Source: Glandiceps talaboti (Eukaryota > Hemichordata > Enteropneusta > Spengelidae). Taken from it: 64,000 bases of DNA. Shown piece by piece: positions 26,389 to 42,853 of the stretch. Each line of letters starts with the position of its first letter. The stretch's first letter is position 1. A program made the translations under genes and the position numbers. The notes beneath the pieces are model-generated. The model was not told where the DNA came from. It was given only the letters and a program-made list of their open reading frames with translations, and searched no databases. The stretch is from NCBI RefSeq assembly GCF_964340395.1, contig NC_135563.1:12130651-12194650 (forward strand). Direction: 5' to 3'.

Positions 26389-28113
26389 GATACATGTATA
26401 TGTAGTGCAAATTTGCTGCAATATGATATGTGATAAGAAAGAAGGGCAGATACATGTACATTTTGTACATCATGCTGTAGTTTTGCTAAGGTTGGGGAAC
26501 CCCAGTAACAGAAAAGGAAATACATGTACATGTACATAATTATATGGTAAAACTGGCATAGTTTGCTTTACAATACTGCTGTATTGTACTATAATTTTGG
26601 TGGGAACACTCACTGGTAAAATGTCAGGGGAACATGGGTAGATTTCACCTGCTTATAACCCCCTTAACAAAAACACTGCATATGTGTGTGTTTTAGGTAT
26701 TTAATTCCCTAAATGTACTTTTTATACAGTGCACCAATACCAATGTACTGTCTTTGATATGAAAACAAGTTGGATTATTTCAGCTACAGTGGTTTATATT
26801 TCATCACACATTCATGCATGGCACTAAGGGAATGTGTTTATACACTCACAGGTTAAGCAATCTACACGTGATGGGGCGAAAGTTCATTAAGTTCACCAGA
26901 GTTCTAAGTTCTAGTAGTATTATGATTCACAATATCTGGAGTATGAGGAATTTGCAGGAAGCAAAATGTAGGTGGTACCAAATTGAGAAAAAAAGAATGT
27001 ATATTTTATAAAGGTGAAGACAATCATGAAGATTTCATGAACACACTCCTTAATTATTAAATGTACAATGTAATTCAGAAATAAATACAAGTTGCACTGT
27101 CTTTATTACTATAACAGTCACCTTGAACAATGGAATGTCTGCCAGAAATTTGAGAATTAACCAGGAATAATTGATGAATAGTGAAACACACAGTCTTTGA
27201 ACATTAACTACAATCACCATTAGGAGCACAATAGAGAACAATTGCAACTGAGAAAGAGGTTGTTTGTTCATTGCAGAGTAAATGTCAGTTGTGGTATGCA
27301 CTACAAAACATGTTTCTGCAAACACTTCAGGTAAATCGTTGCTTCTAACTTTACACAAGTAGGTCAACTTTTTTGTGGCTCTCTATGGTGAATTTCCAAA
27401 ATGTCACCAAATAACCCATATTCAATGTCACATACATTGTGTACAGTGTTTTGCAAACTTCAACTATTAAGCTGATCTCTCTATTCATACTAAAGTATAA
27501 ATTACAACATGAAACATTCCTAAATAAAACCCTGGCAATGAATGGCCTCCATGCAGTGAATTGTCAAAAAGTATGACTGCATGTACATATATCTGACATG
27601 TTGCACCTTAAAGGCCAAGGATTCAATCCCTGGTTCTTGCACTTGTGTTATACTATCAATGCAACCATACAGATCTAATACATAGGATTATTGTTTTGTT
27701 CTGGACAAACTATCACACATCCTAATAGTGCTTCAACATTTTGCCATTTCTGTTTATTTAAATCACATATTTGGTGTTTTTCTCTGACGATTACAATGTA
27801 AGAATAACATGTGTTCAAAATGGGGTTATCAAGAGAAATCCACACTAAGTGAAAGTGAAACTACATGTAAAACAGTTGCACAGCATGTATGAACTGTACA
27901 ACCCTTTTCACTGTGTTGTCACACATTTGCATTGTACATGTACACATGTATGTACATTTGTATGTGTTGAGTAATTAATATCAAACACACACACTATGAA
28001 CAGATGACGCAATTAAATATATTTTGTATATATCATGTATGATTTCAATGTATTAGATTGATTTCCTGTAGTACATTTAGTGAACACTACACTGAATGAA
28101 CAGATCTTTCACT
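23398..28113. other. Upstream of the DTX3L-like gene, non-coding
   Basis: No coding exon recognised. An acceptor-like TTATTTGACAG at about 23433-23443 (minus) suggests an untranslated first exon further upstream. TACATGTA palindromes are dense between about 23.8 and 26.6 kb. A poly-T run of 28 lies near 26357-26384. Confidence 0.4.
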
Positions 28114-28166
28114 ACAATACAATACAATACAATACAATACAATACAATACAATACAATACAATACA
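28114..28166. repeat. (ACAAT)n pentanucleotide microsatellite
   Basis: About ten and a half perfect copies of the 5-bp unit. Confidence 0.95.
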
Positions 28167-31100
28167 GGTATTGTACATGTAGTACAATGTATGTATGTGT
28201 AGACTCATGTCACCGTAATTTCCCAGGTACAAAATGTACATGTATACATGTATGTTGTATTCTATCACATTTTGTTATGATTGTGATGAAATGGGTATAA
28301 CGTGAGAATGGAAACATACCATGTCCAGACCATGATCTGTACATGTAAATGTAAGTAATTGCATCTGTCAAAGTCAGAGAAAATTAAAGTAAGTTGGTAT
28401 CTTGCTTAATGTGAATATTCAAATTTATTTCAAAATTTAATTAAGATGTGTCCAGAGCAAGTGAACTCACTATAATTCATCAACATGATTGTCTCCTGCC
28501 TGAAGACATACATGTACTGTACCCTGTAAATAATGAATATAATACAATTTGTATGAAAGCCCATTAGCTACATGTAATTATCACAGCAATTTATATACAT
28601 TTTGTATAGGGATTGTCAAAGAGGTGTCACATTTCACCCCATTACAAGGCCAATTAAGTGATTCTCACCTACATGTATGTGTGATTTATCAATGTGGTTA
28701 TACAAACATAAGGTACCTCCATGATACAACTAAATTGGACCATGGAAGTACATGTATACATGTAACTGACCAAGTGTCCAAGTTAGCCAGTCTAAAGCTG
28801 CACTAAAAGTAGCTATTACTAGCAATGGTTTCTCACTTTATTACAGTGTTATATTTCACTCTCTGGTGCTTAATTGTAAGCAAATTGTTGATGAGGCCAA
28901 TGTTGGCTAGTCTACTACACATACATGTACATGTACCACATTACACACATACACCCATATAGTAAACCAACAACTTCACTGGAAACTAAGGATCCAGTGC
29001 ATGGGCTGGTGTTCTGATGTACATTTGTGTAGGTACATTTAGAAAGCCGTGTGTGAGTGTGTAGTGATAGCAGATATTTATCTGACTTAGACTATAGTGA
29101 TTAATATCATATATCACGAGTGGTTATTGCTTTACAAAGCTTTTAGCAGGACTACTGGTAGTGACAGGCATGCACTCTCAGACGGTTGGAAACATTATGT
29201 TGTAATGTTAAGTAATGCATGTACAGTAATAATACTAATAGTAACAAAGGTGACACAGTAGTAAGCACTCATTAATTATAGACTAAACTATGTATGAATT
29301 GATATGGCTGTCTGATATGATCTATTAATATAACACCAAGGTTAGCATTGCTGACATAAAATAATGTATACATGTAATTAATTAATAAGTATAAAACGTT
29401 ATACAAATTTATAATTTGCTCACTTCCTAGTTCAAAAAAAGGACTAAAATTAGGTGTGAAAAAAGTAAAAGTAGATTCTAAAATTGTTTGCCTAGAACAA
29501 AATAATGATCCTATGTAATCCTTATGGTGCCCCTGATGAAGTAGAGAATCTGGAACTTAGTGAAACCCTGGCCTAAAAGGACAGTAAAAATATGCATTTA
29601 AATACATTTGAGTTATTTACTTGTAGCTGAAAATATAATTTTTGCAAGATATTTATGCCACCAGATTATACCTAGTAGTGTATTGAATCCACTAAATAAT
29701 AAGCATGAATTATTGCATACAGTAATGTACTTTGAACTGAAACTTGGTTTATTTCATGGCTTGATATATTGTGCAGTTTCAGCCTTGAAGCTATTGTGTA
29801 CATGTATGTGTATGCAAACACCGTGAAACATACATTTATTGGACTGTTTCATTGTTTGGCATTTGACCAAATTCAGGGTGTCAAAATGCTACCAGTGACC
29901 TCCTCAGGCTCTCACAAACTTGATTGTTTACCCTTGACTAGAATCTCAAAGTCTGACAATGTACCAATAAATCAACAACTTGTACAAAATTTGTTTGGTA
30001 GAACCATATTTCATTGAAATATGGGATAATCTCCACTATAAAATGATTACTATAAGAGTCAATTTCACATCAAAAGTTTGAACTAAGGCAGGTTTATCAA
30101 ATGCAAATCAACACTATCAAAATATGAACATTCCAACAGTTCCAAGTAAATTTTGATATTTTACTGCAATAGTCATAAACAATACTTTGGAAGAAGTCCA
30201 AGGTATAGGTACATTTGTATGCCTATTTCTGCACCATGTGAATTATAAATGTGTTTGAGGTTAGTTAGTCAAATGTACTGGATGTTAGTTTGTAGAAAAT
30301 CTATTTGACGACCATAGACATACATGTACAATGTGGGAGGGACAGAGACAGGAAGCTGTGACATTTCCTTTTAAATGATGTGGGTTAGAACTTAGAACAC
30401 ATTACTTTTTAATCCATAAGCATTGTCTTTGATTAATCTTGCTGTATTTCAACAAACCTGACCTGTAGGCTGGTGTGTACCTGTGTAGCTGAAGTCAACA
30501 CATTGTCTCAGGCTTTCTTACCTTTAATTTTCTTTACAAATGTGACAAATTTAGTTTTACCATAGACATTGGAATTGGAGAACTTCTCCATCATCTATGA
30601 ATTTTACCAGTAATGATGGTGAAAATAAAATGTACAGTAACATCTGTGGTTTAACTGAAAAGATGACATTCCAATGTTTCATATTACACCACTTCTAGGG
30701 TGTTCCAAACAATATCCCTAAGTACATGTAACCCTACACAAGTATTGTGTTCTGTTTGTTTCTGTCAATCTATTGTAAATAAAGAACATACTCCATGCAG
30801 ATTATAAGGGACTAGTCATTAACACAGGTAAGACTCCTGCCAAACTGTTGGGAAATGGTACATGGGCATGGGCATTACTCTTGCCCAAGTTCCCAAATGT
30901 CATTTCTCAGGTCATGCGTAAATTGTATCTTATTAACATGTTATTATTTTATCTTTTGAGTATGCAGTGTAATTACATTCACATGTACATACAAAAAGCT
31001 ACATGGATGAGTAACCATGTATACCTCTTGGTCCCCTATAGAGCTAAGTTTATGCAGTAATCTGATGTCTGTATCATGGAGTGACCGAACTCTAAACATG

Positions 31101-31730
31101 CATGTAACAAAACCTAATTTTTAAATTTATTTCAACATAACATTAAACAAAAATTAATTTAAAATAAATCACGCTATCCTGCATTGAAACTCTCACTAGT
31201 TACATTTGTATATTCTACAATGTACATGCAGATATGTCTAAATATAGGGGAGGGAATGTGATACTCAATAACAACAATAGGGCATTGTCTCTGACTACAT
31301 TGTATGTATTTAACTGTTCAATCATAGAGGTACAGATACTCTAGAATTACCAGAATGTACTCAGCCCCCTCCATAGATTTACTAGGCTAGAAGGCTACCC
31401 ATAAACCATACATATAAAATCAAAATAAAATTTAGTATAGCTTTTAAGAACTTGTTTAAACCACTACGTTACTTAGTACGTAATTCATTTCCGAAATTGT
31501 GACTGTAAACTTCCCAACAAAAATATATTATCTGTTGTTTTTTCAATATGCTTTTAAGTTCAGAATCTCTGAACTGCGCGGTGTGAACTACGCAGTTGTG
31601 TTTAACAGTGCCGTTGAATGGCTCATGTTGTACACAACCACCATCTATAAATCACAATAAAACAGTGTGCAAAGATCACATTGTGATAACACCTGTAAAG
31701 TTTGCATGGAAACGCACTCTCAGTCTCTCG
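28167..31730. other. Intergenic, no gene recognised
   Basis: AT-rich, with scattered TACATGTA motifs. Several ORFs of 60-85 codons lack protein similarity and splice context. The sequence near 29530-29575 is reminiscent of a non-LTR element tail but too weak to call. Confidence 0.35.
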
Positions 31731-32070
31731 TCTCTAGGATTTGGGGACTGGTTTCTCCCCAGTTCGCTTTAAAACCACAACGGCAAAAGACCAACGTGTT
31801 AGCGTGTTACCTGTAGACGAATAACGGAGAGCTGTCCCGATTTCAACCACGACCAAACAGTACCACGTATCATGAAATCTGTACACATTTAATGTGACAT
31901 TATCATGGCGTCCTTTGCATAGCGACACCGTCAGGAGCGGGAGACGTGATCGATCACTAGGTTAAAAGTCGGAAGGGGCGACACAATTCATGGGCGCTGG
32001 TTCCGATAATGCAGACACAGTTTAAATTCATGCACATTGTAGTAGACATGTAAGATATTCTTACCTGTGA
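31731..32070 (-). promoter_or_regulatory. CpG-richer, promoter-like region with minus-strand splice donors
   Basis: Base composition becomes GC/CpG-richer here. Two donor-like sites face the minus strand: CACAG|GTAAGAATA with the exon edge at 32065, and CTACAG|GTAACA near 31811. The DTX3L-like gene lies 8.5 kb downstream on this strand and seems to need an untranslated first exon, so this could be its promoter. Linking them is inference. An alternative is a non-coding transcript. Confidence 0.3.
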
Positions 32071-32096
32071 AACACCCATAAGGTAGTCACAATGCA

Positions 32097-32165
32097 TACA
32101 GTACAGCTCTAACCCAAGTTTCCGATTAGCTAGCGCCGGGTTAACCCCGGGTTAACGCACGTTCA
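32097..32165 (+). repeat. Repeat shared in inverted orientation with 50430-50498
   Basis: The 27 bp at 32097-32123 are the exact reverse complement of 50472-50498. The match continues loosely into a CTAGCGCCGGG/GGTTAACCCCGGG-rich segment. The two copies face each other across 18.3 kb. Confidence 0.7.
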
Positions 32166-32174
32166 CAATAGCAG

Positions 32175-32360
32175 TGGCGCAACACAAAGTGTTCTAGTGA
32201 CTAACGCTAAGCTTAAAAATTGTCCATTGTTCATATGCAAATATCAACCTTATTAATTGAGTGCTGGCGAAAGAAGAGGCGCAACACAAAGGGCTAACGC
32301 AACTCTTTGAATGTGTCCATTGTTCATATGCAAATACTGACCTCATTATAAGTGCAACTT
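32175..32360 (+). promoter_or_regulatory. Tandem ~93-bp duplication carrying octamer plus SOX-like motifs
   Basis: TGTCCATTGTTCATATGCAAATA occurs exactly at 32221-32243 and again at 32314-32336, each inside a longer duplicated unit that also repeats GGCGCAACACAAAG. The motif joins a SOX-type CATTGTT to a POU octamer ATGCAAAT with a 3-bp spacer. After the second copy a TATA-like ATTATAAG (about 32343) precedes an ATG at 32370 that opens only a 25-codon frame. It looks like a promoter. The gene it serves is unknown. Confidence 0.4.
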
Positions 32361-32912
32361 TGTACTATCATGGAAGTACAACCCCACTATCAAATCGCCC
32401 TGAAAATCACGTATGACGGTGACATGAATGATGACGATAAATTGTGAAACAATTATATAACATGACAATATGTATAATAAATAATCCAGTCAGTGTTTTT
32501 AAGGCTAGTTTAGTCTATGCAAGTTTCAGGGGTTCCTCATCAATTTACTTGATTTGGCTATGATTTAAAGCAGAACAACAGAATACAGACATATTGCTTT
32601 GTAAATGGATGTTTCTTGACTACTAGAAGGTAAGTTTATTGTAAATCATCTACAGTGTGTGATGGATATGTTGTGCAAAATGTGGTTTGTTGTCTGATTG
32701 TATGTTCAGATGTTCGACGTGTACTGAGAGTCGATTTTCTCTATTCAAAATAAGGATATATTCCTATCGCAATCAGTGTAAAGACGCATCACTAATGTTG
32801 CAATTTTTTGTTGCAATATTATAGTGACGCGTCCTGTGTGCTGTGTCTACTTTGAAAATTAGTGTCAAAGGCATGTTCATTTGGAAACAGCAGTGCGAAG
32901 TAAAGTCATGCT

Positions 32913-32915
<3 letters not shown>

Positions 32916-32985
<70 letters not shown>
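32916..32985. repeat. (GA)35 microsatellite
   Basis: Perfect dinucleotide run. It creates spurious ORFs on both strands. Confidence 0.97.
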
Positions 32986-32990
<5 letters not shown>

Positions 32991-33843
32991 CTTGCATTAC
33001 ATTACATATGAACAATATTTATTTATTATCTAAATGATCATTGTTTTTTGTGTATGACAGGCGATGTTGGCGTATGAAACCCAGTCCTTTCACTTGTGCA
33101 GCTTTCTCCTGAGACGGCCATGAAAATGATATACACGTATGCGTGCTTTGATTGATAAGTAGAATAAAGATTGTTAGTGCAGCATTTACGCTTCGTCATC
33201 AAAATTCACAATCTGAAACTAACAAGACATTACATTTACGTGTATGTGTACTTTGTATGACATTATTCAAAAGTTTAGAATAGGTCATTGAAAAAAAAAT
33301 GTTCAGTACACTCGGGTGAGTTGTCAGAAAGAGCGCCTGTTGAATACAACTGACAAGAGACTTTGGGTTGTTACATTATACGTTCGGTATGTAATATTTG
33401 TAAATGCGTGCACTCGTTGAATGTTGACGTTCCATCGAAACATAGTTCGTTCACCCCATAAAGTTCATTCACCCATGACATCGCGTTGTGCCTCTGTTCA
33501 GTTGCAGCTGGTATATATTCCACCAAGAAGCGAAATAAACTTGGCATTTCATCAAGATAACTTACGAGGGAATAAAATCAGAAATGGAAGACGGGAAATT
33601 AATTCACAACCTTTCATTGATGCTCGCCCCGCATTTCACATACGTCAGTACTTACCACTTCAGTGTTTGTCGCATTCCGAACTCTCGCAATAGGAATACT
33701 AGTAGTCTATTCAATGGAAACATAAGCTCATCCCTCCCATTACAAATTTCACTGGAAGTGGTTGTAAAATGGATGGATGTGTGACTGTAAAAGAATGATG
33801 TAAAATACTATCGTAGATTTGTTGTTTGTGCTAACATTGAGAT

Positions 33844-33891
33844 GGTTTGGTAGTTCTCTTTTTGGAGTATGTAGTGGGCCTGAAAAGGGCC
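33844..33891 (-). promoter_or_regulatory. Degenerate histone-type 3' stem-loop and downstream element
   Basis: On the minus strand GGCCCTTTTCAGGCCC (33891-33876) is one base away from the metazoan histone stem-loop consensus. It is followed by a 24-nt block (33867-33844) identical to the one behind the perfect stem-loop at 46337-46352. A CCAAT box (34327-34333) and TATA box (TATAAAA, 34317-34311) lie about 420 bp upstream, but no intact reading frame fits between. I read it as a decayed histone-type unit. Confidence 0.45.
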
Positions 33892-34335
33892 TTTTGGTTT
33901 GTGCTGATACAATCAGTGATTTCAGTGGTAAAGGACACTGAATTTCGGGCGAACTGTCCCGGATTATTTCTTTAGTTTTGGCGACATTGCAATACTGCAA
34001 CATGTCAAACCTGGGTGAGTGATAGGATGCTGTTTTCTTCAGCTTTATTAAATAGTATTTGGTGTTAGACGACAGTTTGGCATCCATCAGAGCAGACATA
34101 AGTTTCGCATGTACAGCAACGGCATTTTTGTCATGAGGATTGTTATGTTGATGGTGAAGGGTATAGACACCGCCGACTCAAAGTTCCTTGCTTTCGTAGC
34201 AACATCCAGACAACAGGAATTAACTTGGTTATGGCATGGACCATACTGTATTTCACGCTGTGATGTGAATGCAGTTCGAACACTACTGTATCTGTCTCTG
34301 GAAAGTTGCATTTTATAGTGATAGCAACCAATCAA
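33892..34335 (-). pseudogene. Possible decayed gene unit upstream of the degenerate stem-loop
   Basis: Between the TATA/CCAAT region and the stem-loop, all three minus-strand frames are interrupted or continue through the stem-loop without stopping. The longest frame (about 34165 down to 33749) contains NPHDKNAVAV, which loosely recalls HIRAN-type motifs, but nothing else supports that. No histone similarity is visible. The product is unknown. Confidence 0.2.
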
Positions 34336-34344
34336 AACATTTCA

Positions 34345-34745
34345 GCAGAATGATTGACATTATGTTCAATTTATTCATCGAAAATTAGCAATTTCGACGT
34401 ACCGCCAAAGTTGTTTGTCCCCTCTGTGAGATACCGTGTTAGGGTATGTTGCTATAATGAGAGACTGTATAATAATATTAATAAGAGACTTCAGCTGAAT
34501 GGTTGACAAGCTACACTTTTAATTTATTCATGTAAGTTGTACAAATAACTCTCATGGGCATTTTGCGACTACCGCTAAAGTTGTCGTTCTCCTTTGCAAC
34601 AAGTTTATAGTTGTGTAACGGCATACGAATAACAATAGAGACTGTATAAAAATAAGAGACTTCAGCTCAATGATTGACAAGCTACACTTTTAATGTATTC
34701 ACATAACTCTCATGGGACTACCGCCAAAGTTTGGGGGGGGGGCGT
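34345..34745. repeat. Three diverged tandem units of about 120-150 bp
   Basis: Three successive segments repeat the blocks GAGACTGTATAA, AAGAGACTTCAGCT, ATTGACAAGCTACACTTTTAAT, CATAACTCTCATGGG and ACTACCGC-AAAGTT. The first unit is partial. Function unknown. Confidence 0.6.
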
Positions 34746-35992
34746 CACCAAGGCATTGTCTCACAACTCAGTGTATGTAAAATATGTAGATCTGGAGACG
34801 TAGTAGATGAACACTATTTCCTTTTGGTGTGCCCATAGACATTAGAGAGAGACTATATTGTCTATGATTTGTATTATACAAAATAATGACATTATTAGTT
34901 GAATTTACGATATTTTAAAAATATCGGTATTGACGGTAATTCACCTGCACTACATGTAAATACAACACGTCATTACTTTGATCGTCAATAATAATATAGT
35001 GATTGCCAAGTTTTGACGTAACTTAATTTGTTTTAACAATGTAATATGTGATACTTTTCAGTTTATAGCCCAATTTCAGATATTTTCCCCACAAATCCTA
35101 CCTATATTAATTGTAACAAAACATCTCGTCATGTGTGGTTGCTACAGTTGATTTCCTATAATTTACCATACTGTTAGTGTTACAGTAGTGGCGGGGCTTC
35201 TTTGAAATAACACATGTCATGTACCAATATGTGTAGCCGGGGTTGGGGCTATACGAAAGATGTAGTTTATATCGGGGACACAGGCCCTCGATAACTTGCC
35301 AGATGTCAATGAACTACATACATGTACGGCAATGGAGACCTAAGACATTGGGGTATTCAGACTGAATAGAGATCAACTTTGTTGCTAACGCCTGCGAGCC
35401 AGCAATTACCTGCACAACCATATGTAATGGGGGGGGGGGGGGTCGTGGCCTGAGCACGATTTTTCTTGAGCGCACGAAAGAAGTGCATGGCTATGAGATT
35501 TTTTTTTAAAAAGGAAACAAATTATCACTTCAGGCCCCTTCACTACCATAAGGTCTGATTCAAGACAAAGACCGAGAGGACTCATTTCAGTTAATATTCC
35601 CTGACATGATTAAGGGAAATTTCATTGATTATTGAAAATGGAACATTTGATTCGTCATTAGACATGGTCGATGTGAAGATCCTAGTTCACAACACAAACA
35701 TGATACTCCGATTCCATACAGTCATTATGATAGGATTTTGAATATCATTAATAAACATCCACACGACTACCAGTAGTTTACAGTAACAAAACATATTTAT
35801 TACTATGAGACATAACACAATCATTAGTAATAAAAAAACCAACACATTTAAAATCAAAGCAAAGTTAAAGGGAAAAAATTATGTACAAGTCAAGTCATTC
35901 AATATTATTTCTAAAAACTTCGTCAAAACAAACAAACTTAGATCCGGACATTTAAAGACACCACTCAAAAGCGAATATTTTTTTTCTAATTA
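34746..35992. other. Intergenic / 3' flank of the BEN gene
   Basis: No gene recognised. G-run at 35429-35442. On the minus strand a polyadenylation-type signal lies near 35795-35800, so the BEN-gene 3' UTR is probably about 200 nt. Confidence 0.4.
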
Positions 35993-39838
<3,846 letters not shown>

Positions 39839-42307
39839 CTTGCATGTGGCTTACACCATAGACGCAGAGTTTATAATGACTTAAAGATACGTTTGCTCTC
39901 GTCCTTTATACTAAAATAAACCAATAAGTGAAACCAGCGAACTTGCCCATTGGTCAATATACAGGAAACGTCAGTGATTGGTCTACAAGTTTGAATAATG
40001 ACATACAATGGCGTCCGGGCCAATCAGAAGTTAAAAAAGCTCAAACGTTTCATTTATGATACCCTAATACAAAAAGTTTTTGGCACTTTAAATAAGTGTT
40101 AACTATTGTGACTTGCTTTTTTTGTTATGTTTTTTTGTTTGTTTGACAGTGTGTATGTTTGTTTTTGTTTTTTTTGGGGGGTGGTGTTTGTCGTGTGGGA
40201 ATCAAAGGGCGACGTCGTGCGAAAGGTAAAAGAGAAATCTATGAAGCACTGACTGTCGAAACAAATCAAATATCTTTCCAAATAATAGTATCTATTAGGG
40301 ACTGAATCGTATATCTTTTTTTTGACATTTATCGTACAAATTAAATATGGCATTTCTAGCGATGAGATACCCCAAAACTGCCAGGTTTTTTGTCGATTTT
40401 CACTTACAATTATTTAAGTCAGATACAGTCAATTTTTCAACTGTAAATGAAACTTGATTACTTAAACTAAAAAACATTCCCTCTCTATACCTGGTTTATC
40501 TCTCAATGTCTTGTCATAACCATCAAAAGTTGCGTTATTGTATTTTTTGGCTAAATTAACGTCTTTCACACTTGTGGAATTGATATCTCTTCGTTCCCTC
40601 AATTTTTCCTGCAATCTGGAGGACTCATTTTTTCTGTATAGTGTCTCTGATTATTGTCTAAAAAATTGAGACACCTGGGACGGCGCCAAGTTAAATGGTT
40701 TTGAACTTCATATCATCTACTACACACTTCAACAGCTGTTTCCTGTGACTCGCAAGTACACTGTCTGCAGACAGAGGAATGTGCTTGCTTCCCGCAATAA
40801 AGGTGTCGCTGCATTAATGAGGCCGCAATGGGATGGGGACATATTGGTTCATCTTTTAATGAGTGTGCATACTCTTCTCCAAATGGGCCATGTTCTGATT
40901 TAAAGTCGTATTCTCGACACATAATAAAAAAGTGAACATTTTTCTTGAATTTAAACTTCCACAACACACTATATGACATCGACAAATGTTATACAAATTG
41001 AAAGTGAATGTTAAAATAATGGTACTTGATGAACTCAGCACATCGTCGACTATTTTCTTGCAGTCTACAGGACAGCCATGCCATTACTCACTGACTGTGA
41101 CGGCGTTGCAATACTCGTACCCGGACTCTTACATAGTCATAGTAGATAATTTTACCGCATTTATTTAAACTACTAGTGCCTTCTAAATCTCGGTTTTATA
41201 ACTTTAGTAGTCTGGACGGGCTTAACGTTTAGACACGATCAATGTCGTAAGTCCACTGAAGTGCGCAGCACGACGTACTACTAGTACCACTCGACTCGGC
41301 CTCTAGCTCTGAGGTTCATAATCGTGATGAGGTGATCGTTAGGGTCAGGGGCTGATTTCCACAATTTGTATGACCTTAATTCACCTAATTTATTATAATG
41401 ATATAATGCAATATTGGAATAGGACATTGTCAAAACCCAATGATGCGAAAGTTCAAAGTTAGGCTACAGCAACAGAAATAAAAACTTGAAATCGCTAATG
41501 TAAAGTCAAGCATTTGACGTTAACCACTAATACCAGGTTCATTTTCGATGCACCAACTGAGTTGGAAGCATCTGTGTACCCAAATAGCCCTATACGACGC
41601 ATGCGTCAATTCCCCTTTTCCTAGGTCTAAACGAAATAAAAAGCAATGACCTTTCATGTGTATTTCGGTATAGGAATGCGTGGTACAGAATCAGTCAGTG
41701 TAATGTTATACTTCTGTATTTTACTCTTTTCACATTGATTTAGTTCTTTTTATATTTTTTTGAAAAAAATTCTGGTATACATTAGACCATGGAAACCCAT
41801 TTTACTTCCATCATTAGACATTGGTCTCATTCAATCACGGACTTTCAAATACTTTCAACATGCCATTGTTTTGTTGAAAAAGAGTGGCGATAAAGACTGA
41901 AAAAGGTGTAAATACTTTGACAACTGCAAGCACAGACAGTTAAATTGGCTGTGTGCTGCAAGTCACCAAACTGTCTTTGTCAAATACCGTGTAACTAAAT
42001 GCAAATGAGAAAAAATAACTGGCTCTGGAAGTGTAACTTCTGGACACCAAATCAACCCAATGTAAGATATTTATAAAGACCTAACCATAGACTCTGTCTA
42101 TACAATAAGCCACGAGCTTTCTTTTAGGAGTAAGCGCATTCTAACATCCGTTCAGGTGTCGCATTTCCTGATCATGACGATTGAAAAAAGACTAGATTAT
42201 TCAGGTTTCAGTTCATTCCAAGATCTCCGGTCACATTACTACATCTCACGTCAAGTTCCTCTTAAGTACTATACCTTGCATTCAGATTGACTTTTTTTTT
42301 CGAAAGT
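39839..42307. other. Intergenic between the BEN gene and the transposase locus
   Basis: No coding region recognised. The ORFs at 40713-40985 and 40986-41168 have no similarity I can name. Confidence 0.4.
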
Positions 42308-42850
42308 TGTAGTTGAGCATTTTAAAATATAGTTAGCATTTTTGATAGTTTAAGTTTAGTGTTTGGTATAAGTTAACATTTTTGATAGTTTAAGTTTAGC
42401 ATTTGATATAAGTTACCATTTTTGATAGTTTAAGTTTAGTATTTGATATAAGTTAGCATTTTTGATAGTTTAAATTTAGCATTTGATATAAGTTAGCATT
42501 TTTGATAGTTTAAGTTTAGTATTTGATATAAGTTACCATTTTTGATAGTTTAAGTTTAGTATTTGATATAAGTTACCATTTTTGATAGTTTAAGTTTAGC
42601 ATTTGATATAAGTTAGCATTTTTGATAATTTAAGTTTAGTATTTGATATAAGTTACCATTTTTGATAGTTTAAGTTTAGTATTTGATATAAGTTAGCATT
42701 TTTGATAGTTTAAGTTTAGTATTTGATATAAGTTAGCATTTTTGATAGTTTAGCATTTTTTTTATTACTGTGGTTCATTTTTAGAAATAGTTACTTTCGG
42801 TGTCTTTATATAGTTTACATTTTTCGATAGTTTGGGTTTAGTATTTTAGT
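42308..42850 (+). repeat. 40-bp minisatellite running into the transposase start codon
   Basis: About eleven copies of a 40-bp AT-rich unit (…CATTTTTGATAGTTTAAGTT…) fill 42308-42770. Sites alternate among AGTTAGC/AGTTACC and TTTAGT/TTTAGC. After a short break a diverged unit (TTTTTCGATAGTTTGGGTTTAG) occupies 42805-42846 and ends eight bases before the transposase ATG at 42854. So the whole 5' leader and promoter of that gene is built from the repeat. Confidence 0.85.
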
Positions 42851-42853
42851 AAT

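Noticed and set aside
28114-28166. Regular short repeat checked as a possible CRISPR-like array
   Set aside because: Simple ACAAT microsatellite without spacers, in a eukaryotic context.
29520-29580. Possible LINE 3' tail (CCCTGATGAAGTAGAG…)
   Set aside because: Only a short resemblance, with no coding remnant attached.
31734-31928. Minus-strand 64-codon ORF ending in TGEKPVPKS, recalling zinc-finger linkers
   Set aside because: No Cys2His2 fingers. The match is only five residues, and a splice donor would cut before it.
32370-32447. 25-codon ORF (MEVQPHYQIALKITYDGD…) after the TATA-like box
   Set aside because: Too short, no similarity, and only position relative to a putative promoter supports it.
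32773-33037. Arg-Glu and Ser-Leu repeat ORFs on both strands
   Set aside because: By-product of the (GA)35 microsatellite.
33749-34165. NPHDKNAVAV resembling a HIRAN domain motif
   Set aside because: Only ten residues match, the required upstream and downstream HIRAN segments are missing, and the frame is stopped just upstream.
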